From IMG/VR virus record IMGVR_UViG_3300034105_002437, positions 1-64,000 of that record: 64,000 bases of DNA; one strand, written 5' to 3'. Source of the stretch: a virus. Below, one piece after another: positions 36,222-44,072 of this stretch (the first letter of the stretch is position 1; each line of letters opens with the position of its first letter). The translations under genes and the position numbers were made by a program. Below the pieces are notes generated by a model. It was not told where the DNA came from, searched no databases, and saw only the letters and a program-made list of their open reading frames with translations.

Positions 36222-36994
36222 ATTTCAATGAATATCTGTCCCATCAAAGAAATGTGGTGGACAAAGAGGTACAAGGCTGGTTTTATCCAATTGATATTGT
36301 TCTTATGTATGGCATATTACAAGGTATGCAATTCAATTTGGATGGTGATATTTGTGAGATTGGTGTTGCAAATGGCCGAAGTGCCATTAATATTTGTAAT
36401 TTTAAAAACACCAAAGATAATTTCTATCTATATGATATCTTTTCCGAAGAACAAAGAGTTATAGCAGATAACAATATTAAAAAGTTTAGTAAAGGTGAAA
36501 ACCTAATTTGGAAATTAAATGACACAATGGAATTATTCCCAGATGATTTGATATTCAAAGATCAATTAAAGTTTTTACATATTGATGGATGCCATGAACA
36601 TCCTGTGGTACTAAATGATTTAATTTTATTTGCAGACAAAATGAAAGATTACGGAGTTATTGCTGTAGATGATTTCAATGACTGGGAGTATCCTGGTGTG
36701 AACAGTGCTGTGTGTGAATTTATAATGTCGAAATACAATTATAAAAATTGGAGAATATTTACTATTGGTAATAATAAAGCCTTTCTATGTCAAAGGAAAT
36801 TTCACCAACAGTATCAAGAAAAATTGTTATCTTTCATAAAGAAAGCAATGGCAGAGATGAACATGTTGTCGTTCAGTGGTTTAACTATTAGGCCAGTATA
36901 CGATGAAAATGTTTTGTTGTGTGATTCCCGATCCAAAGTGGTTGATGTGGATGAACTGTACAAAAAATTGTTTGATAAACCAACCATAGGATAA
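36218..36994 (+). CDS. SAM-dependent methyltransferase-like protein (Methyltransf_24 type)
   Basis: A class I methyltransferase fold: motif I is DICEIGVANGRSAINI near residues 46-61. Asp/Glu strands follow in YLYDIFS, with FLHIDGCHEHPVVLNDL and GVIAVDDFND (about 145-154) typical of the Methyltransf_24 and macrocin O-methyltransferase group, whose members often modify sugars. The C-terminal ~70 residues have no recognised motif. The start overlaps gp46 by ATGA. The presence of sugar genes nearby makes a glycan substrate plausible; a nucleic-acid substrate is less likely. Confidence 0.72.
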   Translation: MNFNEYLSHQRNVVDKEVQGWFYPIDIVLMYGILQGMQFNLDGDICEIGVANGRSAINICNFKNTKDNFYLYDIFSEEQRVIADNNIKKFSKGENLIWKLNDTMELFPDDLIFKDQLKFLHIDGCHEHPVVLNDLILFADKMKDYGVIAVDDFNDWEYPGVNSAVCEFIMSKYNYKNWRIFTIGNNKAFLCQRKFHQQYQEKLLSFIKKAMAEMNMLSFSGLTIRPVYDENVLLCDSRSKVVDVDELYKKLFDKPTIG

Positions 36995-36997
36995 ATT

Positions 36998-37603
36998 ATG
37001 AACACAGAAGATATTATTTTATATGACACAGAAGAAACGATTAAGGTTGCACCAGCAACTGAAAAGGTTGAAACATTTGATTTAGTGGCACCAGACCATC
37101 CAGCTCTATACAAAGTTTTACCTGAATTTAATTTTGAAAATGTACCAATCAATCCAAATAGTTTTGCATCCACTTTGGTTGAAACTTGTAAGAAGTATAA
37201 TGGTATTGGTCTTTCTGCTAATCAGTGTGGTTTTGAATACCGTGTATTTGTTATGGGTTCAGGTGAAGAATATGTGGCATATTTCAATCCAAGAATTATT
37301 TCATCAAAAGGTGAAACACACATGGAAGAAGGTTGCCTTTCTTTTCCCTTTCTAAATTTGAGAATCACCAGGCCTGCCGAAGTGGAAGTAGAATATCAAG
37401 ACTTTACCGGTATTACTCGTACCAAAACATTTACTGGTATAACTGCTCGTTGTTTTCTCCATGAGCTTGACCACATGAACGGAATAGTGTATACTAGTAG
37501 AGTGAAACCACTGGCGTTACAATTTGGTTTGAAGAAACTGGATAAGATTAGACGCAAGTATTTTAATCCTAAAAATATGAAACAACTGCAAGCAAGAACT
37601 TAA
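36998..37603 (+). CDS. def: Peptide deformylase
   Basis: Removes the formyl group from new N-terminal Met. All three motifs are intact: GIGLSANQCG (about 69-78), EEGCLSFP with the metal-ligand Cys (about 110-117), and HELDHMNG with both His ligands and catalytic Glu (about 155-162). 201 residues; the first ~25 form an acidic extension not seen in short marine-phage deformylases. Phage deformylases are known from cyanophages, where a role in maintaining host photosynthetic proteins was proposed. That rationale does not obviously apply here. One-base overlap with the next gene. Confidence 0.92.
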   Translation: MNTEDIILYDTEETIKVAPATEKVETFDLVAPDHPALYKVLPEFNFENVPINPNSFASTLVETCKKYNGIGLSANQCGFEYRVFVMGSGEEYVAYFNPRIISSKGETHMEEGCLSFPFLNLRITRPAEVEVEYQDFTGITRTKTFTGITARCFLHELDHMNGIVYTSRVKPLALQFGLKKLDKIRRKYFNPKNMKQLQART

Positions 37604-38868
37604 TGGCAACACCTATAGATTATGTTGATGCTCAATGGGATGTGTGGTCGAGAACCAATGATGCATCCAGATTTGAACATATTGACACAGAGTTATTAAA
37701 AGAAACTCTCATTCAAAATTTGACATATGCATCCAAAATGGATGTGCGTGAGTATACCTTATATCAGAAATGGTGTGAGGTACAGGAGAAGTATCCAACA
37801 CGTACAATTACCACACTGTTTGGTGATGATAAACAGTTGATTGATATAACACAAAAGAATTTGGTTGAGAAGGTTAAAAAGAATTTCTGGATGCCAGAAA
37901 GTCCAGATGATTATGAAAAGTTAAGACCTATTCTACAAATATCAAATGGTACTGGTGCAGAAACCTGGAACACTATTCGTACATTCTCATCTACAATGAA
38001 AAACAATAGTAACATTGGCCGCAATCTGTTTTACACAGTAATTGATGGTCAATCAGGAAAATACCTTGGTGTTATTTGTATATCGTCCGACTTCTTGGAT
38101 TTAACTCCAAGAGATTCTGCAATTGGTTGGCCAAGAGATGTTAAGACGCAACAAGGAATGATTAATCACACGGCCATAGGTTCAACAATTGTACCACTAC
38201 AGCCGTTAGGATTTAATTATATGGGTGGCAAATTGTTGGCATTATTATGTCTATCTGATACAGTACAAAATGATTGGAAGGTTCGTTATGGAGATACACT
38301 GGTTGGCGTCACTACAACCTCTTTATATGGTAATACCAAGTCTAATGGTCTATCTCAATATGATGGCCTGGAACATTGGAACAAAATGGGATTCTCTAGT
38401 GGCTCGGTTGCTTTCGAACCCACTAGGAAGACTATGAAGATGATCTTTGATTGGATCAAAGAAAATCACACTCGTAAATATTTCGAATGGTGGGAAGCCA
38501 AGAATCAAAATGGTTTGCCACTTAAACGTGACCATAAGAATCGGTCACTAAACTTTGCATATTCTAAATTAGGAATACCAAAAGAATTGATTCGCACTGA
38601 GCATCAGAGAGGTATCTATTTTTCACCTCTCTACAATAACACCAATGAATTTCTCAGGAAAGAAATTGGTGATAAAGAACTGGTCAAATCATTTGATACC
38701 AGTACTGAAACTTTGGCAAACATTTGGAAAACCAAATATGCCAAAGGACGTATATCAATGTTGAAGAAAAAGAACAATGTATCTTATGAATCATTGTTCT
38801 ATGATGACTTGATATACCTGTCTTGGGAAGAAACCAAGGCAAAATATCTACCACAAGTTGGTAGATAA
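37603..38868 (+). CDS. DruA-like (DUF4338) protein 1 (421 aa)
   Basis: The central part (about residues 108-265) reads like the DUF4338/DruA domain named after the Druantia anti-phage system: GRNLFYTVIDGQSGKYLGVI, an RDSAIGWPRD segment, a QPLGFNYMGGKLLALLCL segment, then WKVRYGDTLVGVTTTSLYG and a YDGLEHW-(N)-KMGF segment. The same core is found again in the product at 59802-60908, so the phage carries two paralogues. The N- and C-terminal thirds are not recognised. Biochemical role unknown. Location between deformylase and an early winged-helix gene gives no clear clue. Confidence 0.72.
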   Translation: MATPIDYVDAQWDVWSRTNDASRFEHIDTELLKETLIQNLTYASKMDVREYTLYQKWCEVQEKYPTRTITTLFGDDKQLIDITQKNLVEKVKKNFWMPESPDDYEKLRPILQISNGTGAETWNTIRTFSSTMKNNSNIGRNLFYTVIDGQSGKYLGVICISSDFLDLTPRDSAIGWPRDVKTQQGMINHTAIGSTIVPLQPLGFNYMGGKLLALLCLSDTVQNDWKVRYGDTLVGVTTTSLYGNTKSNGLSQYDGLEHWNKMGFSSGSVAFEPTRKTMKMIFDWIKENHTRKYFEWWEAKNQNGLPLKRDHKNRSLNFAYSKLGIPKELIRTEHQRGIYFSPLYNNTNEFLRKEIGDKELVKSFDTSTETLANIWKTKYAKGRISMLKKKNNVSYESLFYDDLIYLSWEETKAKYLPQVGR

Positions 38869-38889
38869 ACAAGTATACCGCAAATATAC

Positions 38890-38918
38890 TTGACACACAC
38901 ACTAAGTAATAGTATAAT
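38890..38918 (+). promoter_or_regulatory. Consensus sigma70 promoter of the winged-helix gene
   Basis: TTGACA (38890-38895), 17 bases, TATAAT (38913-38918). The predicted RNA starts near 38925, directly at a small hairpin CTTGC-5-GCAAG (38926-38940) that could stabilise the mRNA 5' end. Confidence 0.92.
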
Positions 38919-38974
38919 GTGAATTCTTGCACAACGCAAGTACTTTGTTTAACTTTGTCATTAGGAGATTTATC

Positions 38975-39244
38975 TTGACTAAACTATCCGCAAAAACCCG
39001 CATCCTTAATTTCTTGAACAAGAAAGAGGGATACAACACACTTTCGACCGCACAGGCTCGTGCTCGTTTCGGCATCCAAAACGTTGCCGCACGTATTGAC
39101 GAACTCCGTCAAGAAGGTCATGTAATTTACACCAACACCAAATCCCGTGGTGATGGTAGCAAAGTTGCCGTGTATCGTATGGGCACACCAACCAAATCTA
39201 TGGTTCGTGCTGCTATCAAAGCTGGTTACAGCTTCACTGCCTAA
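38975..39244 (+). CDS. Small winged-helix DNA-binding protein (89 aa), monocistronic
   Basis: TTG start with AGGAGA 6 bases upstream; a longer frame starting at 38927 would begin at the transcription start and is rejected. The 89-residue product reads as a winged helix: KTRILNFLNKKEGYNTLSTAQARARF-x-NVAARIDELRQEGHVIYTN (helix-turn-helix plus wing) followed by a basic C-terminal helix. Codons are biased to the host-optimal type (CGT, AAC, ATC, GGC) more than in neighbours, suggesting heavy expression. It has its own consensus promoter and its own terminator. Candidate early transcription regulator or abundant DNA-binding protein; targets unknown. Confidence 0.8.
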   Translation: MTKLSAKTRILNFLNKKEGYNTLSTAQARARFGIQNVAARIDELRQEGHVIYTNTKSRGDGSKVAVYRMGTPTKSMVRAAIKAGYSFTA

Positions 39245-39257
39245 TTAGGTGAATTGT

Positions 39258-39294
39258 GGGGAGACCACTTCTAGTGGTACTCCCCTTTTTTTTT
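39258..39294 (+). terminator. Intrinsic terminator of the winged-helix gene
   Basis: Long stem GGGGAGACCACT / AGTGGTACTCCCC with one bulged A and loop TCT, followed by nine T. Starts 14 bases after the stop. Confidence 0.95.
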
Positions 39295-39309
39295 ATTTTT
39301 GGAGAGTAA

Positions 39310-40128
39310 ATGGAAATTTCAATTAAAAAAGAGGAACTTCAAAAGAAAAGTATTTTTGTTGCGACACCAATGTATGGCGGCATGAATCATGGACTGTATG
39401 CGAAAGCTTGTCTTGATTTACAAGCCGTTTGTATGCAATATGGTGTGAGTGTGAAATTTTCATATCTTTTCAATGAGTCCCTAATCACTAGAGCAAGAAA
39501 TTATCTCGTAGATGAATTTCTAAATCGTTCAGATTGTACACACATGTTGTTCATTGACGCTGACATTCATTTTGATCCTAAAGATGTTATTGCACTTCTG
39601 GCTTTGGATAAAGATGTTATTGGTGGACCTTATCCTAAGAAAGCCATTAAATGGTCTTCTGTTAAGAAAGCTATGACTAAAAATCCAGATATGGATGCTG
39701 GAAACTTGGACAAAGTTACAGGTGATTATGTATTTAATCCTGTACGTGGTACTGATAAGTTCTCTGTTTCTGAACCACTTGAGGTTATGGAAATTGGAAC
39801 TGGTTTTATGATGGTTAAACGTGAAGTGTTTCCTAAATTTGCGGAATCATTCCCACAGTTGCGTTACAAACCAGATCATGTTGGCCAAGCTCACTTTGAT
39901 GGTTCACGATACATTCATGCTTACTTTGATACAATGATCGACACCGTAGATTCTGCAACAGGTGGTGGTTCTGACCGTTACCTATCAGAAGATTATATGT
40001 TCTGTCAGCTATGGCGCAAGACAGGCGGTTCGATTTGGTTGTGCCCTTGGATGCGTTTGGATCACATTGGAACATATCACTTCAAGGGAGATATGCCTGC
40101 CGTAGCAAACTTTGTTGGAGAAATGTGA
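39310..40128 (+). CDS. Glycosyltransferase-like protein, GT-A fold (272 aa)
   Basis: Begins with a nucleotide-binding-type strand (SIFVATPMYGGMNHGL), then SLITRARNYLVDEFLNRSDCTHMLFIDADIHFDP. The DAD near residue 79-81 is the DXD metal/nucleotide motif, and IGGPYPKK follows. An EVMEIGTGFMMVKREVF segment (about 156-172) and an SEDYMFC motif near 230 fit the acceptor side. Homologues of this general type are common in T4-like marine phages. It follows a terminator, so it must use its own promoter, which I could not identify. Substrate unknown. Confidence 0.7.
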   Translation: MEISIKKEELQKKSIFVATPMYGGMNHGLYAKACLDLQAVCMQYGVSVKFSYLFNESLITRARNYLVDEFLNRSDCTHMLFIDADIHFDPKDVIALLALDKDVIGGPYPKKAIKWSSVKKAMTKNPDMDAGNLDKVTGDYVFNPVRGTDKFSVSEPLEVMEIGTGFMMVKREVFPKFAESFPQLRYKPDHVGQAHFDGSRYIHAYFDTMIDTVDSATGGGSDRYLSEDYMFCQLWRKTGGSIWLCPWMRLDHIGTYHFKGDMPAVANFVGEM

Positions 40129-40781
40129 TGATTGTCGGCCTCGTAGGTTTCATTGGTTGCGGTAAAGGTACCGCTGGTGATATTTTAAAAGATGTTGGTT
40201 TTAAACAACTTAGTTTTGCCGGTGGTGTCAAAGATATTGCGGCAGTTATGTTTGATTGGCCAAGAGAGTACCTAGAGGGCGACACAAGCACATCCAGAGA
40301 GTGGCGGGAACAACCAGATAAATTCTGGTCTAAAAAATTTGGCAAGGATTTTACACCACGATTAGCCCTACAGTTACTTGGTACTGAGGTTGGTCGTGGT
40401 ATTTTCCATGAAAATTTTTGGGTCGATAGGTTAGAAAGACTTATTGATAGAGAGAAAAATTATGTCATTACCGATGTACGATTTCAAAATGAAATTGATT
40501 TTGTGCATAAGAACGGTGGTGTTGTGGTTGAAGTCCAGCGTGGTATTACACCACACTGGTATGAAATTGCATCACAAGCAAATAGGGGTTCACATAAAGC
40601 CGAAAGTTTTATGTATGAAAATGGTCCACATGAATCTGAATGGAGATGGATAGGTGGTCATATTGACCACACCATTGACAATGATGGTACTGTGGAAGAC
40701 TTGAAAAATAATTTAATAAAGTGCTTGACTCGTTCTTACGGATCGAATACAATAAGTGAATTGACTGAAGGAGTATCGTAA
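40128..40781 (+). CDS. 1: Deoxynucleoside monophosphate kinase, T4 gp1-like
   Basis: Phosphorylates dNMPs for phage DNA synthesis. The P-loop GFIGCGKGTAG is at about residues 7-17. Family segments follow: LALQLLGTEVGR (T4 RRLMQALGTD-I), FWVDRLE, and YVITDVRFQNEIDFV (T4 YYIVPDTRQDHEM). 217 residues (T4: 241). The start ATG overlaps the preceding TGA (TGATG). A longer in-frame extension lies inside the previous gene and is not used. Directly precedes the clamp gene, so it belongs to the replication operon. Confidence 0.85.
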   Translation: MIVGLVGFIGCGKGTAGDILKDVGFKQLSFAGGVKDIAAVMFDWPREYLEGDTSTSREWREQPDKFWSKKFGKDFTPRLALQLLGTEVGRGIFHENFWVDRLERLIDREKNYVITDVRFQNEIDFVHKNGGVVVEVQRGITPHWYEIASQANRGSHKAESFMYENGPHESEWRWIGGHIDHTIDNDGTVEDLKNNLIKCLTRSYGSNTISELTEGVS

Positions 40782-41458
40782 TGAAATTATCGAATGAGAC
40801 CTTAACGGTTCTTAAAAACTTTGCCAACATTAATCCTGGCATTGAGTTTAAGACTGGTAAGAAATTGACAACCATTTCTGCAACCAAGACTGTCTTGGCA
40901 AAAGCCGGAATTAAAGATGACTTTCCACAAGACTTTTGTATCTATGATTTGAACCAATTTTTGTCGGTTCAATCCTTGTACAAAGACGGTGAAATTGATT
41001 TCGATAACGAACATGTTATCTTCAAGGTTGGTCGTAAGAAACTAAACTATCGCAAGACTGCAAAGAGCATGATTGTAACTCCACCAGATAAAGATTTAAC
41101 TCTTCCTTCTATAGATGTTTCTTTCACACTAAAAGAAGATGAATTGGCTTCTGTTCTTAAAACTGCAAGCATTCTACAATCACCAAATATTGCCATCACA
41201 TCTGATGGTGAAAAGATTTACATTACAACTTGTGATTCGAAAGACAATTCTGCACATACCGATTCAACAGAAATTGCTGATGGTAATGGCAAAAAGTTTA
41301 AGGCATTATTCTTAACTGAAAACTTTAAGATGATCGCCGGTACCTATGAGGTACAAATTTCTTCAAAAGGATTATCCTATTTTAGAAATTCAAAAGAAGA
41401 TATGCAATACTGGATTGCTATCGAAGCTAAAGAATCTGATCTAACTTTTGGAGAATAA
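40781..41458 (+). CDS. 45: Sliding clamp, T4 gp45-like
   Basis: Trimeric processivity clamp, also the mobile enhancer of late transcription. The 225-residue product starts like T4 gp45 (KLSNETLTVLKNFANINPGI versus KLSKDTTALLKNFATINSGI) and contains FCIYDLNQFLSVQSL and VIVTPPDKDLTLP-type segments in the right order. Size matches T4 (228). The start overlaps the dNMP kinase stop by one base. Located immediately before small accessory genes and the clamp loader. Confidence 0.95.
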   Translation: MKLSNETLTVLKNFANINPGIEFKTGKKLTTISATKTVLAKAGIKDDFPQDFCIYDLNQFLSVQSLYKDGEIDFDNEHVIFKVGRKKLNYRKTAKSMIVTPPDKDLTLPSIDVSFTLKEDELASVLKTASILQSPNIAITSDGEKIYITTCDSKDNSAHTDSTEIADGNGKKFKALFLTENFKMIAGTYEVQISSKGLSYFRNSKEDMQYWIAIEAKESDLTFGE

Positions 41459-41459
41459 T

Positions 41460-41642
41460 ATGATTTGGATTACAGAATCAGCAAGCGGCAACAAGATTGC
41501 CGTTAATCCCACATACATTGTGGCCGTGTTCACCATTTCCGAAGGTGACCAAAAAGGTAAAACAGCAATCAATTTAACCAATGGTAATGTTGTTGTTGAT
41601 GAATCTGATTATGATGTTATCGGAATGATTGTTGCAAAATGA
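41460..41642 (+). CDS. Small beta-type hypothetical protein (60 aa)
   Basis: ATG at 41460 with GGAG 7 bases upstream; an in-frame TTG at 41448 inside gp45 is less likely. The product is a short all-beta protein (MIWITESASGNKIAVNPTYI, then VAVFTIS, KTAINLTNGNVVVDESDYDVI). Length and strand pattern are compatible with a small barrel. I do not recognise the family. It overlaps the following DsbA-like gene by four bases (ATGA), so it belongs to the clamp operon. Confidence 0.65.
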   Translation: MIWITESASGNKIAVNPTYIVAVFTISEGDQKGKTAINLTNGNVVVDESDYDVIGMIVAK

Positions 41643-41914
41643 CTAAAGTTAATACACTATTCGGTTCCTTTGATGATGAAGCATTGAAGAAACTCAAAGG
41701 TTATGTGGATGAAGCAGTTCACCACATGCACAAGAACGATTCAAACAGTGCTGCAATCAAAGACATTATTGACCTTGCATATGATGAGTTGAAGATTCCT
41801 AAAAAGATTCTTAAACGCATGGCAAAAACACAACACAAGAATTCATTCCAAACTGAGGTTGCGGAATCTAAAGAATTTGAAGCACTATACGAAAGTATGG
41901 TTGAGGTGAAGTAA
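41639..41914 (+). CDS. dsbA: DsbA-like double-stranded DNA-binding protein (late transcription)
   Basis: T4 DsbA (89 residues) binds double-stranded DNA near late promoters and aids late transcription. The 91-residue product here matches it in length and in the pattern NSAAIKDIIDLAYDELKIPKKILKRMAKTQHKNSFQTEVAESKEFEALYESM, compared with NELIKDIRIRAKDELGVDGKMFNRLLALYHKDNRDVFEAETEEVVELYDTV in T4. Lies beside gp45, which also acts in late transcription. Note that the two words dsbA here and the bacterial disulfide enzyme are unrelated. Confidence 0.72.
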   Translation: MTKVNTLFGSFDDEALKKLKGYVDEAVHHMHKNDSNSAAIKDIIDLAYDELKIPKKILKRMAKTQHKNSFQTEVAESKEFEALYESMVEVK

Positions 41915-42252
41915 TGCAACAGTTGGAGATTCAATTCTTTTATCCATTGACGGATCAAAAGACATTGGATTTGGATTTTACTCCAAGTGAACAATGGAAT
42001 GTTGAACACCGAAAGAAATTGAATATTACTTATGGTGGCAATTTTTTGATTGGTAGTGGTGGCACTGGTCTTACTATATCATCGTCATCACCAACGGCAG
42101 GTTCTTTTGTTATAAGACCACCTTCTGTGAAAAATGTTGGTAAGTGGGAAATCACAGATTCTGTGTTTGTGTATAGACCCACTAAGCCAAATGCAGTCGT
42201 AAGATTTTTTGCCAAGTTACTGCTTGGCTTTAAATGGCATGACGAAATTTAA
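41914..42252 (+). CDS. Hypothetical protein (112 aa) in the clamp-clamp loader operon
   Basis: Not recognised. 112 residues, mixed composition, with an N-terminal beta strand segment (LEIQFFYPLTDQKTLDLDF), a Gly/Ser/Thr-rich middle (GSGGTGLTISSSSPTAGS) and a C-terminal VVRFFAKLLLGFKWHDEI amphipathic segment. No signal peptide. It overlaps the DsbA-like gene by one base (TAATG) and is followed after 20 bases by gp44. Could be a small accessory factor of the replisome, on context only. Confidence 0.6.
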   Translation: MQQLEIQFFYPLTDQKTLDLDFTPSEQWNVEHRKKLNITYGGNFLIGSGGTGLTISSSSPTAGSFVIRPPSVKNVGKWEITDSVFVYRPTKPNAVVRFFAKLLLGFKWHDEI

Positions 42253-42272
42253 TTATATTATGGAGAATTTGA

Positions 42273-43208
42273 ATGTCGCAACACATTTTGTGGGTGGAGA
42301 AGTATCGTCCTAAAACCATTGAAGATTGTATTCTTCCTGATGGTATCAAGTCAACATTTCAGGAGTATGTAAACCGTAAAGAGATTCCCAATCTCTTGTT
42401 GGCGGGTTCTGCTGGTGTCGGTAAAACTACAATTGCAAAGGCTCTCTGTGAAGAAGTCGGTTGTGATTATATTATGATTAACGGTTCAGATGAATCGGGT
42501 ATCGATGTTCTACGGAACAAAATCAAAAACTACGCATCATCCATGTCCTTGTCAGGCGGCCGCAAGGTTGTCATCATTGACGAAGCGGACTATCTAAATC
42601 CAAATTCAACTCAACCTGCCATGCGTGGTGCGATTGAGGAGTTTGCATCCAACTGTTCTTTCATCTTCACATGTAACTTTAAGAACAGAATCATTGATCC
42701 AATCCATTCTCGTTGTACTGTTGTTGACTTCAAAATCAATGGCAGTAAACAAAAGATGGCTGCGGCTTTCTTTAAACGTGCTGAGTGGATTCTGGAACAA
42801 GAAGGTATAACCTACGACAAAGCCGTGGTCGCTGCCGTTATCACCAAACACTTTCCTGACAACCGCCGTGTTCTTAATGAATTGCAGCGTTACAGTGTTA
42901 GTGGTACAATCGACAAAGGCATTCTTGCATCGGTTTCTGATGTGCAGATGAATGAGCTGGTGTCTTCTATTATGAACAAGGACTTTGCTTCTTGTCGAAA
43001 ATGGGTTACAAACAACCTCGACAATGACGTTACCAGAATATTTAGAAACATCTATGATTCATTGTATGACAAATTAAAACCAAACTCTGTACCACAAATG
43101 GTTCTGATATTGGCCAAGTATCAATATCAATCGGCCTTTGTTGCAGACCATGAAATCAATTTGATTGCTTGTTTGACGGAACTTATGGTTGAATGTGAAT
43201 TCAAATGA
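42273..43208 (+). CDS. 44: Clamp loader large subunit, T4 gp44-like
   Basis: AAA+ ATPase that opens the gp45 clamp. KYRPKTIEDCILPDGIK opens the protein, Walker A is AGSAGVGKTTIAKAL (about 44-58), Walker B is VVIIDEADYL (about 99-108), and the arginine-finger SRC motif is in IHSRCTVVDF (about 145-154). 311 residues (T4: 319). GGAG is 9 bases upstream of the ATG. Overlaps gp62 by four bases, as in other T4-like phages. Confidence 0.95.
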   Translation: MSQHILWVEKYRPKTIEDCILPDGIKSTFQEYVNRKEIPNLLLAGSAGVGKTTIAKALCEEVGCDYIMINGSDESGIDVLRNKIKNYASSMSLSGGRKVVIIDEADYLNPNSTQPAMRGAIEEFASNCSFIFTCNFKNRIIDPIHSRCTVVDFKINGSKQKMAAAFFKRAEWILEQEGITYDKAVVAAVITKHFPDNRRVLNELQRYSVSGTIDKGILASVSDVQMNELVSSIMNKDFASCRKWVTNNLDNDVTRIFRNIYDSLYDKLKPNSVPQMVLILAKYQYQSAFVADHEINLIACLTELMVECEFK

Positions 43209-43594
43209 GTCCGTTCGACTATGCTGATTTCATCCTAAGAAAAAAGACACCAGAAGGTGACTTAGATTTCAAGGATTATGCTCCATTTCTAATCAACAGG
43301 TCTTTATCTAATCACCTGGATTGCGTGTTGTTTGTTAACGAAATCAACATGTGGCCTGGTCTGGACAAGGACATGCAATACCAGTATCTTCTAAATAGTA
43401 TCAGGCCCATGAAACGGAAGTTTGTTCCGTGGCAAAAAGCCGATTCTGATAGGAATATTGAGTGTGTGAAAATCTATTTTGGTTATTCAAACGCCAAGGC
43501 TAAAGAAGCCCTTCGTATTCTTACTGATGAACAAATCGCTGATATAAAAACAAAAATAGATACAGGCGGAGTGAAGAATAATGATAGACATTAA
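43205..43594 (+). CDS. 62: Clamp loader small subunit, T4 gp62-like
   Basis: 129 residues, shorter than T4 gp62 (187) but typical in size for cyanophage-type gp62. Contains a LINRSLSNHLDCVLFVNEINMWPGLDKDMQYQYLLNSIRPMKRKF segment matching the VENALSQFPECMPAVYAMN ... FNYLMAAVPRGKRYGKW region of T4. Lies between gp44 and regA, the standard order, and overlaps both (ATGA with gp44, 14 bases with regA). The C-terminal extension of T4 gp62 is missing. Confidence 0.85.
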   Translation: MSPFDYADFILRKKTPEGDLDFKDYAPFLINRSLSNHLDCVLFVNEINMWPGLDKDMQYQYLLNSIRPMKRKFVPWQKADSDRNIECVKIYFGYSNAKAKEALRILTDEQIADIKTKIDTGGVKNNDRH

Positions 43595-43988
43595 AGACCT
43601 AGTTGAAGTGACATTGGATGAAAAAGATGATTTTTTAAAAGTTCGTGAAACACTGACACGGATCGGTGTTGCGTCCAAGAAGGACAAGACACTATATCAA
43701 TCTTGCCACATACTCCACAAACGTGGTCAATACTATGTGGTACATTTCAAAGAGTTGTTTGCCCTAGATGGTAAACCAACCGACATTACCGAAAATGATC
43801 TATCACGTAGGAATGCTATTGCAAACCTATTGGAAGATTGGGGTCTAGTAAAGATTGTCAACAAGAAACAGACCGAGGTACCTGCACCTATCTTTCTTTC
43901 ACAGGTAAAGATTCTTTCTCATAAAGAGAAGAATGAGTGGCAATTAACTCCAAAGTACAATATTGGTAAAAAACCACAACCAGCTTGA
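43581..43988 (+). CDS. regA: Translational repressor RegA
   Basis: Binds ribosome-binding sites of early phage mRNAs. The 135-residue product is clearly RegA: DFLKVRETLTRIGVASKKDKTLYQSCHILHKRGQYYVVHFKELFALDG corresponds almost residue for residue with T4 RegA, as does the C-terminal HKEKNEWQLTPKYNIGKK. The ATG lies inside the end of gp62, so it is translationally coupled to the clamp loader genes it may repress. Slightly longer at the N-terminus than T4 (122). Confidence 0.95.
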   Translation: MIDIKDLVEVTLDEKDDFLKVRETLTRIGVASKKDKTLYQSCHILHKRGQYYVVHFKELFALDGKPTDITENDLSRRNAIANLLEDWGLVKIVNKKQTEVPAPIFLSQVKILSHKEKNEWQLTPKYNIGKKPQPA

Positions 43989-44013
43989 CAACCTGTATAA
44001 ATAATACTATAAT
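43985..44013 (+). promoter_or_regulatory. Consensus sigma70 promoter of hsp20, with an internal late box
   Basis: TTGACA (43985-43990), 17 bases, TATAAT (44008-44013). Inside the spacer an exact TATAAATA (43996-44003) provides a late promoter. The -35 overlaps the regA stop. The gene could therefore be read both early and late. Confidence 0.88.
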
Positions 44014-44018
44014 AATGG

Positions 44019-44066
44019 TGCCGTGCTCTTTGAGGCGGCAATTTTTTAATCTTGCTTTTTAAGGAG
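44019..44066 (+). promoter_or_regulatory. hsp20 leader: 5' hairpin, U run and possible SD-sequestering fold
   Basis: The predicted RNA begins at a hairpin TGCCG / CGGCA (44019-44023, 44036-44040) followed by ATTTTTT. The loop contains CTCTTT (44026-44031), complementary with one wobble to the Shine-Dalgarno AAGGAG (44061-44066). Either a 5'-stabilising hairpin, an attenuator, or a temperature-responsive fold. The last is only suggested by the gene type. Confidence 0.4.
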
Positions 44067-44072
44067 AAAACT

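Noticed and set aside
38927-38974. 48-base upstream extension of the winged-helix gene
   Set aside because: Its TTG would be at the predicted transcription start with no SD, whereas TTG at 38975 has AGGAGA at ideal spacing.
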